From: Halomonas getboli
GTDB lineage: Bacteria; Pseudomonadota; Gammaproteobacteria; Pseudomonadales; Halomonadaceae
Length of the DNA: 64,000 nt
NCBI RefSeq assembly: GCF_023094245.1
Contig: NZ_JALMEW010000003.1
Location: 62,001-126,000, forward strand
Direction: 5' to 3'
The notes beneath the pieces were generated by a model that saw nothing but the letters and a program-made list of their open reading frames with translations, was not told the DNA's origin and did not search any database. Below, one piece after another: positions 1-9,112 of this stretch. Within the stretch, counting starts at the first letter, position 1, and every line of letters begins with the position of its first letter. A program made the position numbers and the translations under genes.

Positions 1-657
1 CACCTCGGGCAGGCGCCCTGGCGATGGCTGCAGCCGCTGGTGGGCCATCCCCGGACCACCTTCGCGCTCAACATCGTCTACAACCTATGGTTTCTGGTCA
101 TGTTCGGCCTGCTGTTCTGGGTCGTCTTCCGGGAAACCGGTCGCCGGAGACAGCATTTTCTGGTGGCCTTCCTGCTCTGCTGGGCCATCAACGGCTCTCT
201 GCTGGCGGCGTGGCTCTCCTCGGCCGGGCCTGCCTACTGGGCGCATGTGCTGCCGGCTATGGAAGATCCCTATGCACCGCTGATGGCCTACCTGGAACGC
301 GTCGATGCGCAGCATACCCTCTGGGCGTTATCGACCCAGGCGAAGCTCTGGGAGGACTATGCGCGCCAGGGGCTCGACGTGGGCTCCGGCATCTCGGCGA
401 TGCCCAGCATGCATGTCTCCGTGGCCTGGCTGATGCTGCTGTATGCCTGGCGAAGCGGCTGGTGGCTGCGTGTGCCCGTCCTGCTCTTCGTCGGCTGCAT
501 AGGGATCGGCTCGGTGCATCTGGCCTGGCACTATGCCGTCGACGGCTATCTTTCGATCGTCACCACCAGCCTGATCTGGTGGGCGGTCGGACACTGGTCG
601 ACGCGGCGAGAGTGCCGGCGCCAATCGGCGTGCGTACGCGTTGCCGATGTCGGCTGA
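1..657 (+). CDS. PAP2-superfamily membrane protein, 5'-truncated by the window edge
   Basis: The reading frame is already open at base 1, so the N-terminus lies outside the window; a GTG at 40 is only an internal candidate start. The visible 218 residues hold several hydrophobic segments and the phosphatase signatures of the PAP2/inositol-phosphotransferase fold: PSMHV near the middle, and an H-Y-x-x-D motif (HLAWHYAVDG) about 40 residues later, within membrane segments. Such proteins act on lipid phosphates or transfer phospho-head groups at the membrane. The substrate cannot be told. It is followed 39 bases later by a TrmB-like methyltransferase gene in the same direction. Confidence 0.75.
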   Translation, partial: HLGQAPWRWLQPLVGHPRTTFALNIVYNLWFLVMFGLLFWVVFRETGRRRQHFLVAFLLCWAINGSLLAAWLSSAGPAYWAHVLPAMEDPYAPLMAYLERVDAQHTLWALSTQAKLWEDYARQGLDVGSGISAMPSMHVSVAWLMLLYAWRSGWWLRVPVLLFVGCIGIGSVHLAWHYAVDGYLSIVTTSLIWWAVGHWSTRRECRRQSACVRVADVG

Positions 658-696
658 TAGAATGCGCGCCTTCCCATTCCCCGACCGATCACCGCC

Positions 697-1386
697 ATGT
701 CCGAGCGTTCTCGCATCATCACCTCCAACCAGCCCGGCCCCCATCACGATCTGGCGCGCCGGGTCGAGCGGGCCCTGACCCATCCGCTGCGCAAGCCGCT
801 GGCCGACCATACCCGCGAGGCCTTCGCCGCGGCCGAGGCGTGGCGGGCGGCACGGGGCGAGGCGCCGCTGATCCTCGATGCCGGCTGCGGCGTGGGGCTG
901 TCGACGCGGCGGCTGGCCGAGGCCCACCCCGACTGCGTGGTGATCGGCGTCGATCGCAGCGCCGACCGGCTGTCCCGCGAGCACGGCGCGCCGCCCGACA
1001 ATGCCCTGCTGGTACGCGCCGACCTGGTGGACTTCTGGCGGCTGGCGCTGGCGGCCGGCTGGCGCCCGGTGCGCCACTACCTGCTGTATCCCAACCCCTA
1101 TCCCAAGTCGACGCACCTCAAGATGCGCTGGCAGGGGCATCCGGTGTTTCCCGCCATCCTGGCGCTGGGCGGGCGGCTGGAGCTGCGCTCCAACTGGCGG
1201 CTCTACGTCGAGGAGTTCGCGCTGGCGATCGAACAGGCGACCGGCGTCGCCTCGCCGGTGGAGGCGCACGACCCTGAGGGCGATTTCCTCACTCACTTCG
1301 AGCGCAAGTATCACCTGAGCGGCCAGCCGCTGTGGAAACTGGTGGCCGAGCTGCCGCACCGCCCGGGGCTGATGCCGGTCGAGTGA
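697..1386 (+). CDS. TrmB-like SAM-dependent methyltransferase
   Basis: A 229-residue Rossmann methyltransferase related to tRNA (guanine-46-N7)-methyltransferase. The SAM-binding motif DAGCGVGLSTR lies near residue 67, followed by an acidic ribose-binding stretch (GVDRS). Around residue 130, YPNPYPKSTHLKMRW takes the place of the usual DPWPKKRHHKRR catalytic loop of TrmB, and SNWRLYVEEF follows. The divergent loop means the substrate may not be G46 of tRNA; it could be a TrmB paralog. The ATG at 697 gives the full motif-I domain. The next gene, a LysR regulator, converges from the other strand with only 6 bases between. Confidence 0.7.
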   Translation: MSERSRIITSNQPGPHHDLARRVERALTHPLRKPLADHTREAFAAAEAWRAARGEAPLILDAGCGVGLSTRRLAEAHPDCVVIGVDRSADRLSREHGAPPDNALLVRADLVDFWRLALAAGWRPVRHYLLYPNPYPKSTHLKMRWQGHPVFPAILALGGRLELRSNWRLYVEEFALAIEQATGVASPVEAHDPEGDFLTHFERKYHLSGQPLWKLVAELPHRPGLMPVE

Positions 1387-1392
1387 GCCGGC

Positions 1393-2286
1393 TCAGCGGC
1401 GGCGTCGGTCGCGGAACCGCTCGCCCAGCGTCTGCCGCAGCCAGCGGGCGATCGGCCCCTGGGCGGCGTCGCGGCGTGAGACCGTCTCCACCTCGATGAT
1501 CGGCAGGGGGCCCAGCGCCGTGTCCGGCACCGCGACCAGGTCGTCGCGGAACGGCGGGTACTGGGCGATGTGCTCGGGCACCAGCGCCCAGCCGAGCCCG
1601 CGGGTGACCAGCTCGGCCATCGAATAGAAGCTGTTCAGGCGCCAGAACTGGGCGCTGAGCGGCGTGTCGCCGTCGCCTTCCGAGCGCGAGGCGATCAGCA
1701 GCTGGCGATGGCCGGCCAGGTCGCCGTGGGTGGGCGCGCCCTGGCCGGCCAGGGGGTGATCGCGGCCGACCACCAGCGACTGGCGCAGGTGGGCGATCGG
1801 CATGCCCTCGAGCAGCGGACCGCGGCCCAGCCGGCCGAGCAGGATGCCGAGATCGGCGGTGCGATCCTCGACCCAGCCGGCGATATCGCCCTGGGCACCG
1901 TAGAGCAGGGTCAGCTGCAGGGCGGGGTAGTGGTGGGCCAGGGCCTCGAGAGTCTCGTCTACCGGTGGCATCTCGACCAGCGCCTCGTCGATGGCCAGCA
2001 CCAGCCGGGCCTCCTCGCCCTGGGCAATGGCCCGGGCACGGGAATCCAGCCGCTGGCACTGGCGCAGCACCGCCCGGGCCTCGTGGAGCAGCGCCTCGCC
2101 GGCCTCGGTCAGGCGCGGCAGGCGGCCGTCGCGGTCGAACAGGGTGCAGGCCAGGTCGGCCTCCAGGTGGGCGATGGCGGTGCTCACTGCCGACTGGGCG
2201 CGGCCCAGGTGGCGGGCCGCGGCGGAGAAGGAGCCGCGCTCGGCGCAGGCGACGAGCACCTCCAGCTGGTCGAGGGTCCAGCGCAT
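1393..2286 (-). CDS. LysR-family transcriptional regulator
   Basis: A 297-residue LysR-type regulator. The N-terminal winged helix-turn-helix (residues 1-60, with the typical GSFSAAARHLGRAQSAVS) is followed by a periplasmic-binding-protein-like effector domain. It is transcribed divergently from the PACE-SMR efflux pair starting at 2402, and a perfect interrupted dyad lies between them, so it probably controls that pair and itself. The ligand is unknown. LysR regulators next to PACE transporters are a recognised arrangement. Confidence 0.88.
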   Translation of the reverse strand: MRWTLDQLEVLVACAERGSFSAAARHLGRAQSAVSTAIAHLEADLACTLFDRDGRLPRLTEAGEALLHEARAVLRQCQRLDSRARAIAQGEEARLVLAIDEALVEMPPVDETLEALAHHYPALQLTLLYGAQGDIAGWVEDRTADLGILLGRLGRGPLLEGMPIAHLRQSLVVGRDHPLAGQGAPTHGDLAGHRQLLIASRSEGDGDTPLSAQFWRLNSFYSMAELVTRGLGWALVPEHIAQYPPFRDDLVAVPDTALGPLPIIEVETVSRRDAAQGPIARWLRQTLGERFRDRRRR

Positions 2287-2307
2287 GGGTGACCTATCGA
2301 TTTTTCA

Positions 2308-2331
2308 GATGGAATCCAACTCGTATCCATC
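2308..2331. promoter_or_regulatory. Interrupted dyad, candidate LysR operator
   Basis: GATGGA at 2308-2313 and TCCATC at 2326-2331 form a perfect 6-bp inverted repeat with a 12-bp spacer, close to the T-N11-A geometry of LysR sites. It lies 21 bases upstream of the LysR start and about 70 bases upstream of the efflux pair, in the divergent promoter region. Confidence 0.55.
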
Positions 2332-2401
2332 GCCATGATGGCGAGAATGGGCGCCCAGGTCGAGGCCAGTTGGCCTCGTGATGACATCTCGGGAGGTGAC
2401 G

Positions 2402-2818
2402 ATGCGCTCCTGGACCGAACGACTGACCCATACCGTGCTGTTCGAGGCCGGCGGCCTGGTGATGGTGACGCCGCTGGCCAGCTGGCTGACCGGCCATGGC
2501 ATGGCCGAGATCGGCGCGCTGGCCGTGGGTCTGGCCAGCGTCGCCATGCTCTGGAACCTGGTCTGGAATCGCCTGTTCGATGCGCTGGTGCCGACGCGTC
2601 GCCGCAGCCTCGGTCAGCGCTTCGCCCAGGCCTGCGGCTTCGAGCTCGGCCTGCTGGTAATGACCCTGCCGGCGGTGGCCTGGTGGCTGGACATCGGCCT
2701 GCTCGAGGCCTTGTGGCTCGATGCCGGCTTCATGCTGTTCTTCCTGGCCTATGCCATGGTCTTCAATACGCTGTTCGATATCGTGATGCGCCGTCGGCTG
2801 GCGCGAGGAGATGCCTGA
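2402..2818 (+). CDS. PACE-family multidrug/biocide efflux transporter
   Basis: A 138-residue inner-membrane protein made of two tandem bacterial transmembrane-pair domains (about residues 5-65 and 70-135). The conserved repeats LFEAGGLVMVTPLASW and FELGLLVMTLPAVAWW match the proteobacterial antimicrobial compound efflux family (AceI type; proton-coupled export of chlorhexidine-like biocides or polyamines). A GGGAGG ribosome site lies just upstream of the ATG at 2402, so that start is preferred over an in-frame GTG at 2378. The stop overlaps the SMR start by one base (TGATG), indicating translational coupling. Confidence 0.85.
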   Translation: MRSWTERLTHTVLFEAGGLVMVTPLASWLTGHGMAEIGALAVGLASVAMLWNLVWNRLFDALVPTRRRSLGQRFAQACGFELGLLVMTLPAVAWWLDIGLLEALWLDAGFMLFFLAYAMVFNTLFDIVMRRRLARGDA

Positions 2819-3147
2819 TGGCCTATCTGTACCTGGCGCTGGCGATCGTCGCCGAAGTGGTGGCGACCAGTTCGCTGAAGGCGTCCCAGGAGTTCACCCG
2901 GCTGTGGCCGAGCGTGGTGGTGGTGGTGGGCTACGTGCTGGCCTTCTATCTGCTGACCCTGGCGCTTCGCACCCTGCCGGTGGGCATCGCCTACGCCTTC
3001 TGGGCCGGACTCGGCATCGTGCTGGTGACCCTGATCGGCATCCTGGTCTATGGCGAGCGCCTGGATGCGCCGGCGGCGCTGGGCCTTGCCATGATCATCG
3101 GCGGGGTGGTGGTCATCCAGGCCTTCTCCCGGGTCTCTGCCCACTGA
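2818..3147 (+). CDS. SMR-family (EmrE/SugE-like) small multidrug transporter
   Basis: A 109-residue protein with four transmembrane helices. It carries the family hallmarks: the essential membrane glutamate in helix 1 (AIVAEVVATSSLKAS, about residue 13), the VGIAYAFWAGLG segment of helix 3 and the GVVVIQ end of helix 4. Subfamily assignment (drug pump versus guanidinium exporter) is not possible by eye. It is coupled to the PACE gene, so the two form a small-molecule efflux operon probably under the divergent LysR protein. Confidence 0.88.
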   Translation: MAYLYLALAIVAEVVATSSLKASQEFTRLWPSVVVVVGYVLAFYLLTLALRTLPVGIAYAFWAGLGIVLVTLIGILVYGERLDAPAALGLAMIIGGVVVIQAFSRVSAH

Positions 3148-3460
3148 GGTGCATAAGTATTGATACCGTCGACAGGTCTATGAGGGGCGCTATGAACCCA
3201 TCCCTGGGCGCTTCTTTGGCCCTACGGCGCTCCCGCATCCTGCTCCGCTTGCAGGTCCGGTGCTGGCCATCCTTGGCCAGCCCGTTCGGCGGAATCCGCC
3301 TCACCCATGGCCAAAAACCCCCTCTTCGACCTGTCCCCGGTATTCCTCTTGGTTTCCGAATCCTCTTCTTTCCGATCAGTGTCAGTCGGTCGAATCGCGC
3401 CCGGGGCACGGGTAGACTGCGGCTCTGCCGCGCTTTCTCCTGTGCCCTTCGACCTCACGG
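3148..3460. other. Intergenic region containing a dispersed repeat
   Basis: This 313-base gap holds repeat copy 1 (3186-3291). Apart from that element no gene, clear promoter or terminator could be supported. Confidence 0.5.
3186..3291 (+). repeat. Dispersed intergenic repeat, copy 1
   Basis: This 106-bp segment aligns without gaps to 63892-63997, with about 9 mismatches by eye and in the same orientation. Shared landmarks are ATGAACCCATCCCTGGGCGCT near the left end, TCCTGCTCCGCTTGCAGG in the middle, and a dyad around TGGCCATCC(T/A)TGGCCA on the right. It lies between the SMR gene and dacB and has no coding potential of its own. It is probably a genome-wide interspersed repeat. Confidence 0.85.
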
Positions 3461-4912
3461 ATGACGCCCATGCTGTCTCGCTGCTTCTCGCTCTGCCTGC
3501 TGTTGCTGCTGCCCCTGACCGCCCTGGGGCAGGGGTTCTCCCACCTCTCGGAACTGGCCGATGACGGCTTCCGTATCGGCGCCGAGGCGCGCCTGCTGGG
3601 CAACGGCGAGCCTGGCGAGACCCTGGGCAGCCTGTCGCCGCAGCGCCAGCTGGCGCCGGCCTCGGTGTCCAAGGTCTACATGGCGGCGGCGGCGCTCGAG
3701 CGCTTCGGCCCCCAGCATCGCTTCACCACGCGGCTGCTCGGCAGCGCCGAGCCCGATGCCGAGGGCGTGCTGCACGGCGACCTGATTCTCGATGGCGGCG
3801 GCGACCCGGCGCTGACCACCGAGGACCTGTGGCGGCTGGTCCAGCGCCTGCATCAGGCCGGGGTGCGCCGGGTCACCGGGCGGCTGGTGGTCAGCCAGTG
3901 GCGCTTCGGTCCGGTGGCCTGCCTGACCGTCGACCGCTGCGAGGGCCAGCGTCGGGTCGACAACGCCTATAGCGCGCTGCTCTCCTCGGCGGCGGTCAAC
4001 TACGGCAACTGGTGCGTGACTGTGGCCCCGGCGCGTACCGCCGGCGCGCCGGCCCGGGTCACGCCCTGCGACGGCCGGGCCGACCTGGTGCGCATCGACA
4101 ACCGCATCGAGACCCGGCCGCCCAACAGCGGCACCCAGCTGTCGGCGGAGCGGATCACCGACGGCGACGGCGACGTGATGCGGGTGTCTGGCCAGATCTC
4201 CACCAACGCCCATCCGCGCGAGCTCTACCGCACCAGCTCCGACCCCGCCGAGCAGGCGGCGCGCACGCTGATGGCGATGCTCGAGCAGGGCGACATCGCG
4301 GTGGCCGGCGGGCACGTCACCACCACCCTGGAGCCGCCGGCCGGGGCCGTGCGCCTGGCCGCGGTGGATGGCAAGCCGCTGCAGGAACTGCTGCTGCGCA
4401 CCCTCAACTACTCCAACAACTTCATGGCCGACACCCTGACGCTGGACCTGGCCACGACGCCGCGACCGTCGCTGAGCCAGGGCGGCGATGCCATCGAGGC
4501 CTTTGCCGGCGGCCTGCCGGGCCACGGCCCGCTGCGCCTGGACAGCGGTAGCGGCCTGACGCCGGAAAACCGCACCAGCGCCGCCGGGGTGAACGTGCTG
4601 CTCGAACACATGTTCCGCCAGCCCTCGCTGTTCCCGACCTTCGTCGCCGCGCTGCAGTCGCCGAGCAATGGTGTGATGCGCTTCATCCGCCGCGGCCCGG
4701 CGACCTTCCAGGACCATGTCATGCTCAAGACCGGCACCCTCTATCAGCCGGTGTCGGTGCGCGCCGCGGCCGGCTACTTCCGCACTCGCAGCGGGCGCTG
4801 GGGCGTGTTCAGCGTGCTGGTCAACGGCACCGGCTCGACGCCCTACCTGAGCTGGTCGCAGGTGCTGGAGCGGCTGTCGGTGGACCTCACGGCGATGATC
4901 GAGGCGAACTGA
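3461..4912 (+). CDS. dacB: D-alanyl-D-alanine carboxypeptidase/endopeptidase (PBP4 type)
   Basis: A 483-residue periplasmic penicillin-binding protein of peptidase family S13, which trims or cleaves peptidoglycan cross-links. A signal peptide with a leucine-rich core (residues 5-22) ends near ALGQG. All three active-site motifs are present: S68-V-S-K71, S318-N-N and K423-T-G. Length fits PBP4. An in-frame ATG at 3470 is an alternative start; neither has a strong ribosome site. It is followed by dgkA, another envelope gene. Confidence 0.92.
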   Translation: MTPMLSRCFSLCLLLLLPLTALGQGFSHLSELADDGFRIGAEARLLGNGEPGETLGSLSPQRQLAPASVSKVYMAAAALERFGPQHRFTTRLLGSAEPDAEGVLHGDLILDGGGDPALTTEDLWRLVQRLHQAGVRRVTGRLVVSQWRFGPVACLTVDRCEGQRRVDNAYSALLSSAAVNYGNWCVTVAPARTAGAPARVTPCDGRADLVRIDNRIETRPPNSGTQLSAERITDGDGDVMRVSGQISTNAHPRELYRTSSDPAEQAARTLMAMLEQGDIAVAGGHVTTTLEPPAGAVRLAAVDGKPLQELLLRTLNYSNNFMADTLTLDLATTPRPSLSQGGDAIEAFAGGLPGHGPLRLDSGSGLTPENRTSAAGVNVLLEHMFRQPSLFPTFVAALQSPSNGVMRFIRRGPATFQDHVMLKTGTLYQPVSVRAAAGYFRTRSGRWGVFSVLVNGTGSTPYLSWSQVLERLSVDLTAMIEAN

Positions 4913-4985
4913 GTCGCGCCGTCGACGTAATAATTACCTAATCCGGCTCTGCTACCCTCGGCGTTCTCACGCCGAACGCTGATGG

Positions 4986-5366
4986 ATGCTATCGATGAAA
5001 CCCGGACACACCGGCTGGCGCCACCTGGTGCACTCCACCCGCTACTCCCTCAAGGGCCTCGGGGCGGCCTACCGCCACGAGGCCGCCTTTCGTCAGGAGC
5101 TCGGCCTGTGCCTGGTGATGACGCCGCTGGCCGTATGGCTGGGCCGCGAGCCGGTGGAGTGGATCCTGCTGATCGGCAGCTGCCTGCTGGTGCTGATCGT
5201 CGAGCTGCTCAACAGCGCCATCGAGAACGTGGTCGACCGCATCGGTCCGGAGCGCCACAAGCTCTCCGGCCGCGCCAAGGACATCGGCTCGGCGGCAGTG
5301 ATGATGGCGCTGCTGACCGCCGGCCTGACCTGGGGGCTGATCGCCTGGGACCGCTTTCTGGGCTGA
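4986..5366 (+). CDS. dgkA: Diacylglycerol kinase
   Basis: A 126-residue integral membrane kinase that phosphorylates diacylglycerol to phosphatidic acid, recycling lipid released during osmoregulated glucan and LPS modification. The family signature is clear: EAAFRQE near residue 31, ELLNSAIENVVDRIG near residue 75, then LSGRAKDIGSAAV, with three hydrophobic helices. An in-frame ATG at 4995 (MKPGHTGW) is an equally good start. Spacing to dacB is about 70 bases, so co-transcription is possible. Confidence 0.93.
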   Translation: MLSMKPGHTGWRHLVHSTRYSLKGLGAAYRHEAAFRQELGLCLVMTPLAVWLGREPVEWILLIGSCLLVLIVELLNSAIENVVDRIGPERHKLSGRAKDIGSAAVMMALLTAGLTWGLIAWDRFLG

Positions 5367-5446
5367 GCGGGACGAACGCCGTCTAGTGCCGTCCGGCCGG
5401 GCTTGGGTATGCTGAAGGGCATCGATCAACCGGATGCGAGACGCCC

Positions 5447-8434
5447 ATGGCCCTGCCCGACGACTTCCTGCCGCTGGATGCCATTCCCGAACCGCTGGCG
5501 GCGCCGCTGCGACACGCCCGCGAGCGCCTGGCCACGGCCCTCGAGCAGGCCGACAATCTGGCCGAGATGCAGAAGCGCGAAGGTCCCGGCGAGAGCTGGT
5601 TGGCGCTGGCCCCGCACCGCCGCGAGCAGCTGGCGCGGGTGCTGGCGGTGTCGGAGTTCGTCGCCGAGACGCTGATCCGCCATCCCGACTGGCTGCCCCA
5701 GCTCGACGCTCTGGGCGAGCTGGACGCCGCCCCGGACGCTGACACCCTGAGCGAGACGCTCGCCGAGCGCCTCGAGGCCGCCGAGGACGAGGCGGCCATG
5801 CACGCCGCGGTGCGCCGCTTCCGCCAGGTGCGCATGCTGGGCATCGTGTGGCGCGACCTGACCCGCCCGCCGGGCATCGACATGTGGGCCACCGCCGGCG
5901 CCGTCACCCGGCTCGCCGAGACCTGCCTGGAGCAGGCGCTGGCCTGGCTCGAGCGCCACGTCGAGGCGCGCTGGGGCCGTCCCGGGCCGCGCGCCGACGG
6001 CAGCGAGCAGCGCCTGGTGGTGCTCGGCATGGGCAAGCTCGGCGCCGGCGAGCTCAATCTCTCCTCCGACATCGACCTGATCTTCGCCTTTCCCGAGAAG
6101 GGCGAGACGGTGGGCGGGCGCAAGACGCTCGAGCATCAGGAGTACTTCACCAAGATCGGCCAGAAGCTGATCGGCGCGCTGGACGCGGTGACCGCCGACG
6201 GCTTCGCCTTCCGCGTCGACATGCGCCTGCGCCCGCTGGGGGACGGTGGCCCGCTGGTCGGCAACTTCGCCTCGCTGGCCAGCTACTACCAGGACCAGGG
6301 CCGCGAGTGGGAGCGCTATGCCATGCTCAAGGCGCGCCCGGTGGCCGGCGACCTGGAGGCCGGCACCGAGCTGCTGGCGAGCATCCGGCCCTTCGTCTAT
6401 CGCCGCTACCTGGACTTCGGCGCCATCGAATCGCTGCGCGAGCTCAAGGCGATGATCAACCGCGAGGTGCGCCGCCGCGGCATGCAGGACAACATCAAGC
6501 TCGGCCCCGGCGGCATCCGCGAGGTGGAGTTCGTGGTCCAGGCTTTCCAGCTGATCCGCGGCGGTCGCGACACCGAGCTGCAGGTCACCTCGCTGAAGAC
6601 CGCCCTGGAGCGCCTGCCGGAGCTGGGCCTGCTGCCCAGTGAAGTGGTCGACGAGCTGATGCCCGATTACGTCTTCCTGCGCGACCTCGAGCACGCCATC
6701 CAGGCGCTGGAGGATCGCCAGACCCAGACCCTGCCGGCCGAGGAGCTGGCCCGCGAGCGGGTCGCCCTGGCGCTGGACATGGAGGACTGGCCGGCGCTGA
6801 TGGCGCGGCTCGACGAGGTGCGCGAGCGCGTCCGTCGCCACTTCGACGCGGTGATCGCCGACCCCGAAGAGGCCGACGGCGATGCGTCCGCCGCGGGCGG
6901 TGGCGGCATCGAGCTGGAGGAGTGGCGGGCGCTGTGGCGCGACGAGCCCGACGAGGAGGAGGCGCTGGCGCGGCTCGAGGAAGCGGGCTTCACCGACCCG
7001 ACCGCCGCTTACCGGCGCCTGCGCACGCTGCGCGACTCGCGTCAGGTGCAGGCCATGCAGCGCATCGGCTACGAGCGCCTGGAGGCGCTGATGCCGCTGC
7101 TGCTCGACGCCGCCGCGGCCAGCGAGGCGCCGGACGTGGCCCTGGAGCGGGTGCTGCCGCTGGTCGAGGCGGTGCTGCGGCGCACCGCCTACCTGGCGCT
7201 GCTGCGCGAGAATCCCGAGGCGCTGGAGCACCTGATGCACCTGTGCAGCGCCAGCCCCTGGATCGCCGAGCAGCTGGCCCGCCACCCGATCCTGCTCGAC
7301 GAGCTGCTGACCCCGGACACCCTCTACACGCCGGCCGACAAGGCGAGGCTGGCCGACGAGCTGCGCCAGGCCCTGGGGCGAATTCCCGAGGGCGACGAGG
7401 AGGCCGAGCTCGAGGCGCTGCGCGTGTTCAAGCACGCCCAGGTGCTGCACGTGGCGGCCTCCGACATCGCCGGCACCCGCCACCTGATGAAGGTCAGCGA
7501 CTATCTCACCTACATCGCCGAGGTGATCCTCGAGACGGTGTTGGCCATGGCCTGGAAGCACCTGACCCGCAAGCACGGCTTCCCGCTGCGCCGCGACGGC
7601 GAGCGCTGCGGCCAGGCGCCGGAATTCCTGATCATCGGCTACGGCAAGCTCGGCGGCATCGAGCTCGGCTACGGCTCCGACCTGGACCTGGTGTTCCTTC
7701 ACGACGGCGCCACCCGCGGCAGCACCGACGGCGATCGGCCGATCGACAACGCGGTGTTCTTCACCCGCCTCGGCCAGCGCATCATCCACCTGCTCACCGC
7801 GGTGACCCCGGCCGGCAGCCTCTACGAGGTCGACATGCGCCTGCGGCCCTCGGGCAACGCCGGACTGCTGGTGTCGAGCCTCGACGCCTTCGCCGACTAT
7901 CAGCGCCGCGAGGCCTGGACCTGGGAGCACCAGGCGCTGGTGCGGGCCCGGGTGGTGGCCGGCCACGATACCCTGGCCGAGGGCTTCGACGCCGTGCGCG
8001 GCGAGATCCTCGGCCGCGAGCGCGACGTCGAGGCGCTGCGCGAGGAGGTGGTGGCGATGCGTCACAAGATGCGCAAGCACCTGGCGAGCCAGGCCGAGGG
8101 CGACGACTTCGACCTCAAGCAGGATCCGGGCGGCATGGTCGACATCGAGTTCCTGTGCCAGTTCGCGGTGCTGGCGATGTCTCACGACAGCCCGGCGCTG
8201 CTGCAGTGGAGCGACAACATGCGCATCCTCGAGACCCTGGAGAGTAGCGGCCGGCTGCCCGCCGAGGACGGTGAGCGCCTGCGCGAGGCCTACCTGGCCT
8301 GCCGCACCGCGGCCCATCGCGCGGCCCTGACCGGCGATCCGGCCCGCGGCGACAACGCCGACTTCGCCACGCATCGCCAGGCCGTCATCGCGGTCTGGCA
8401 GCGGCTGCTCGAGCCGGCGTCAGGAGACGCCTGA
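5447..8434 (+). CDS. glnE: Bifunctional glutamine synthetase adenylyltransferase/deadenylase
   Basis: A 995-residue cytosolic enzyme controlling glutamine synthetase by adenylylation and deadenylylation in response to PII. It has two nucleotidyltransferase domains: the N-terminal adenylyl-removing domain with GMGKLGAGELNLSSDIDLIF near residue 195, and the C-terminal adenylylating domain with GYGKLGGIELGYGSDLDLVF near residue 730. The regulatory linker between them is intact and length is typical. A very long antisense open frame covers it but is only a consequence of high GC. The HAD gene converges 3 bases downstream. Confidence 0.96.
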   Translation: MALPDDFLPLDAIPEPLAAPLRHARERLATALEQADNLAEMQKREGPGESWLALAPHRREQLARVLAVSEFVAETLIRHPDWLPQLDALGELDAAPDADTLSETLAERLEAAEDEAAMHAAVRRFRQVRMLGIVWRDLTRPPGIDMWATAGAVTRLAETCLEQALAWLERHVEARWGRPGPRADGSEQRLVVLGMGKLGAGELNLSSDIDLIFAFPEKGETVGGRKTLEHQEYFTKIGQKLIGALDAVTADGFAFRVDMRLRPLGDGGPLVGNFASLASYYQDQGREWERYAMLKARPVAGDLEAGTELLASIRPFVYRRYLDFGAIESLRELKAMINREVRRRGMQDNIKLGPGGIREVEFVVQAFQLIRGGRDTELQVTSLKTALERLPELGLLPSEVVDELMPDYVFLRDLEHAIQALEDRQTQTLPAEELARERVALALDMEDWPALMARLDEVRERVRRHFDAVIADPEEADGDASAAGGGGIELEEWRALWRDEPDEEEALARLEEAGFTDPTAAYRRLRTLRDSRQVQAMQRIGYERLEALMPLLLDAAAASEAPDVALERVLPLVEAVLRRTAYLALLRENPEALEHLMHLCSASPWIAEQLARHPILLDELLTPDTLYTPADKARLADELRQALGRIPEGDEEAELEALRVFKHAQVLHVAASDIAGTRHLMKVSDYLTYIAEVILETVLAMAWKHLTRKHGFPLRRDGERCGQAPEFLIIGYGKLGGIELGYGSDLDLVFLHDGATRGSTDGDRPIDNAVFFTRLGQRIIHLLTAVTPAGSLYEVDMRLRPSGNAGLLVSSLDAFADYQRREAWTWEHQALVRARVVAGHDTLAEGFDAVRGEILGRERDVEALREEVVAMRHKMRKHLASQAEGDDFDLKQDPGGMVDIEFLCQFAVLAMSHDSPALLQWSDNMRILETLESSGRLPAEDGERLREAYLACRTAAHRAALTGDPARGDNADFATHRQAVIAVWQRLLEPASGDA

Positions 8435-8437
8435 GGT

Positions 8438-9112
8438 CTACGTCTGGCGATACCAGCTCGCGAGCGCGGCCTCCAGGCCGCGCAGGTCGAGGGTGGTGAC
8501 CACGTCCGTGGGGAAGGGGGAGGCCGCCGGATCGGCGGTGACACCGACGAAGCCCGTGGCATTGGAGCGGGCGGCGCGATAGTCGTTGTAGGAGTCGCCC
8601 ACCATGACCGTGCTTGGTGCCCGGAGGCCGTGCCGATTCAGCAGCTGGCCGAGCCCCGTCACCTTGTCCGGCGGCGAGCCGATCACCTCGTCGAAATGGC
8701 CGGCCAGGTCGCGCCGGGCGACGATCTCGCGCAGCTCGTGCTCGGGTGTGGCGGACAGCAGATAGATCGGCAGGCGACCGCGATGGCTTTCGAGGAATGC
8801 CAGGGCGCCGGGAATGGCGGGAGCGGCGAGAATGCGCTGCTCCACGCCCGCCTTGAAGCGTCGGCACAGCGCCTCGATGGACGCCTCGTCGGCCGGGCGG
8901 CCGAGGATCTGCGCTTCGATGTGGCGGAACTTGACCTCCCGGGGCTGGCCGCCGCGTCGGCCCAGATAGGCGCGGACGGCGCGGCGCAGGGGCTCGGGCT
9001 GGTCGTCGTAGAGGGCGGCGAAGGCCTCGCGCTTGAGGCTCGCCGAGTCGAGGATCACGCCGTCGAAGTCGAAGACCAGCACGCTGTCCGGATCGCAGAA
9101 GAAATCGCTCAC
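8438..9112 (-). CDS. HAD-superfamily hydrolase
   Basis: A 224-residue cytosolic phosphatase-type HAD protein. Motif I is VFDFDGVILDS (nucleophile Asp near residue 15), motif II is the SATPE region, and motif IV is MVGDSYNDYRAA. The helical cap is inserted after motif I, as in the phosphoglycolate phosphatase/beta-phosphoglucomutase group. The substrate is unknown. It stands alone, convergent with glnE and divergent from the quinate cluster. The operator pair at 9251 lies 139 bases upstream of its start, so it could respond to it, but the pair is more naturally assigned to the downstream genes. Confidence 0.8.
   Translation of the reverse strand: MSDFFCDPDSVLVFDFDGVILDSASLKREAFAALYDDQPEPLRRAVRAYLGRRGGQPREVKFRHIEAQILGRPADEASIEALCRRFKAGVEQRILAAPAIPGALAFLESHRGRLPIYLLSATPEHELREIVARRDLAGHFDEVIGSPPDKVTGLGQLLNRHGLRAPSTVMVGDSYNDYRAARSNATGFVGVTADPAASPFPTDVVTTLDLRGLEAALASWYRQT

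Noticed and set aside
24-1277. Plus-strand frame running across the PAP2 and TrmB-like genes
   Set aside because: It spans two well-supported genes in another frame and encodes low-complexity Arg/Ala/Gly-rich sequence.
5426-8374. Very long open frame on the minus strand opposite glnE
   Set aside because: It mirrors glnE codons in very high-GC DNA, has low-complexity composition rich in Ala, Gly, Arg, His and Gln, no recognisable domain and no ribosome site. Similar antisense frames opposite quiC, dacB, pobA, the CocE gene and others were dropped for the same reason.
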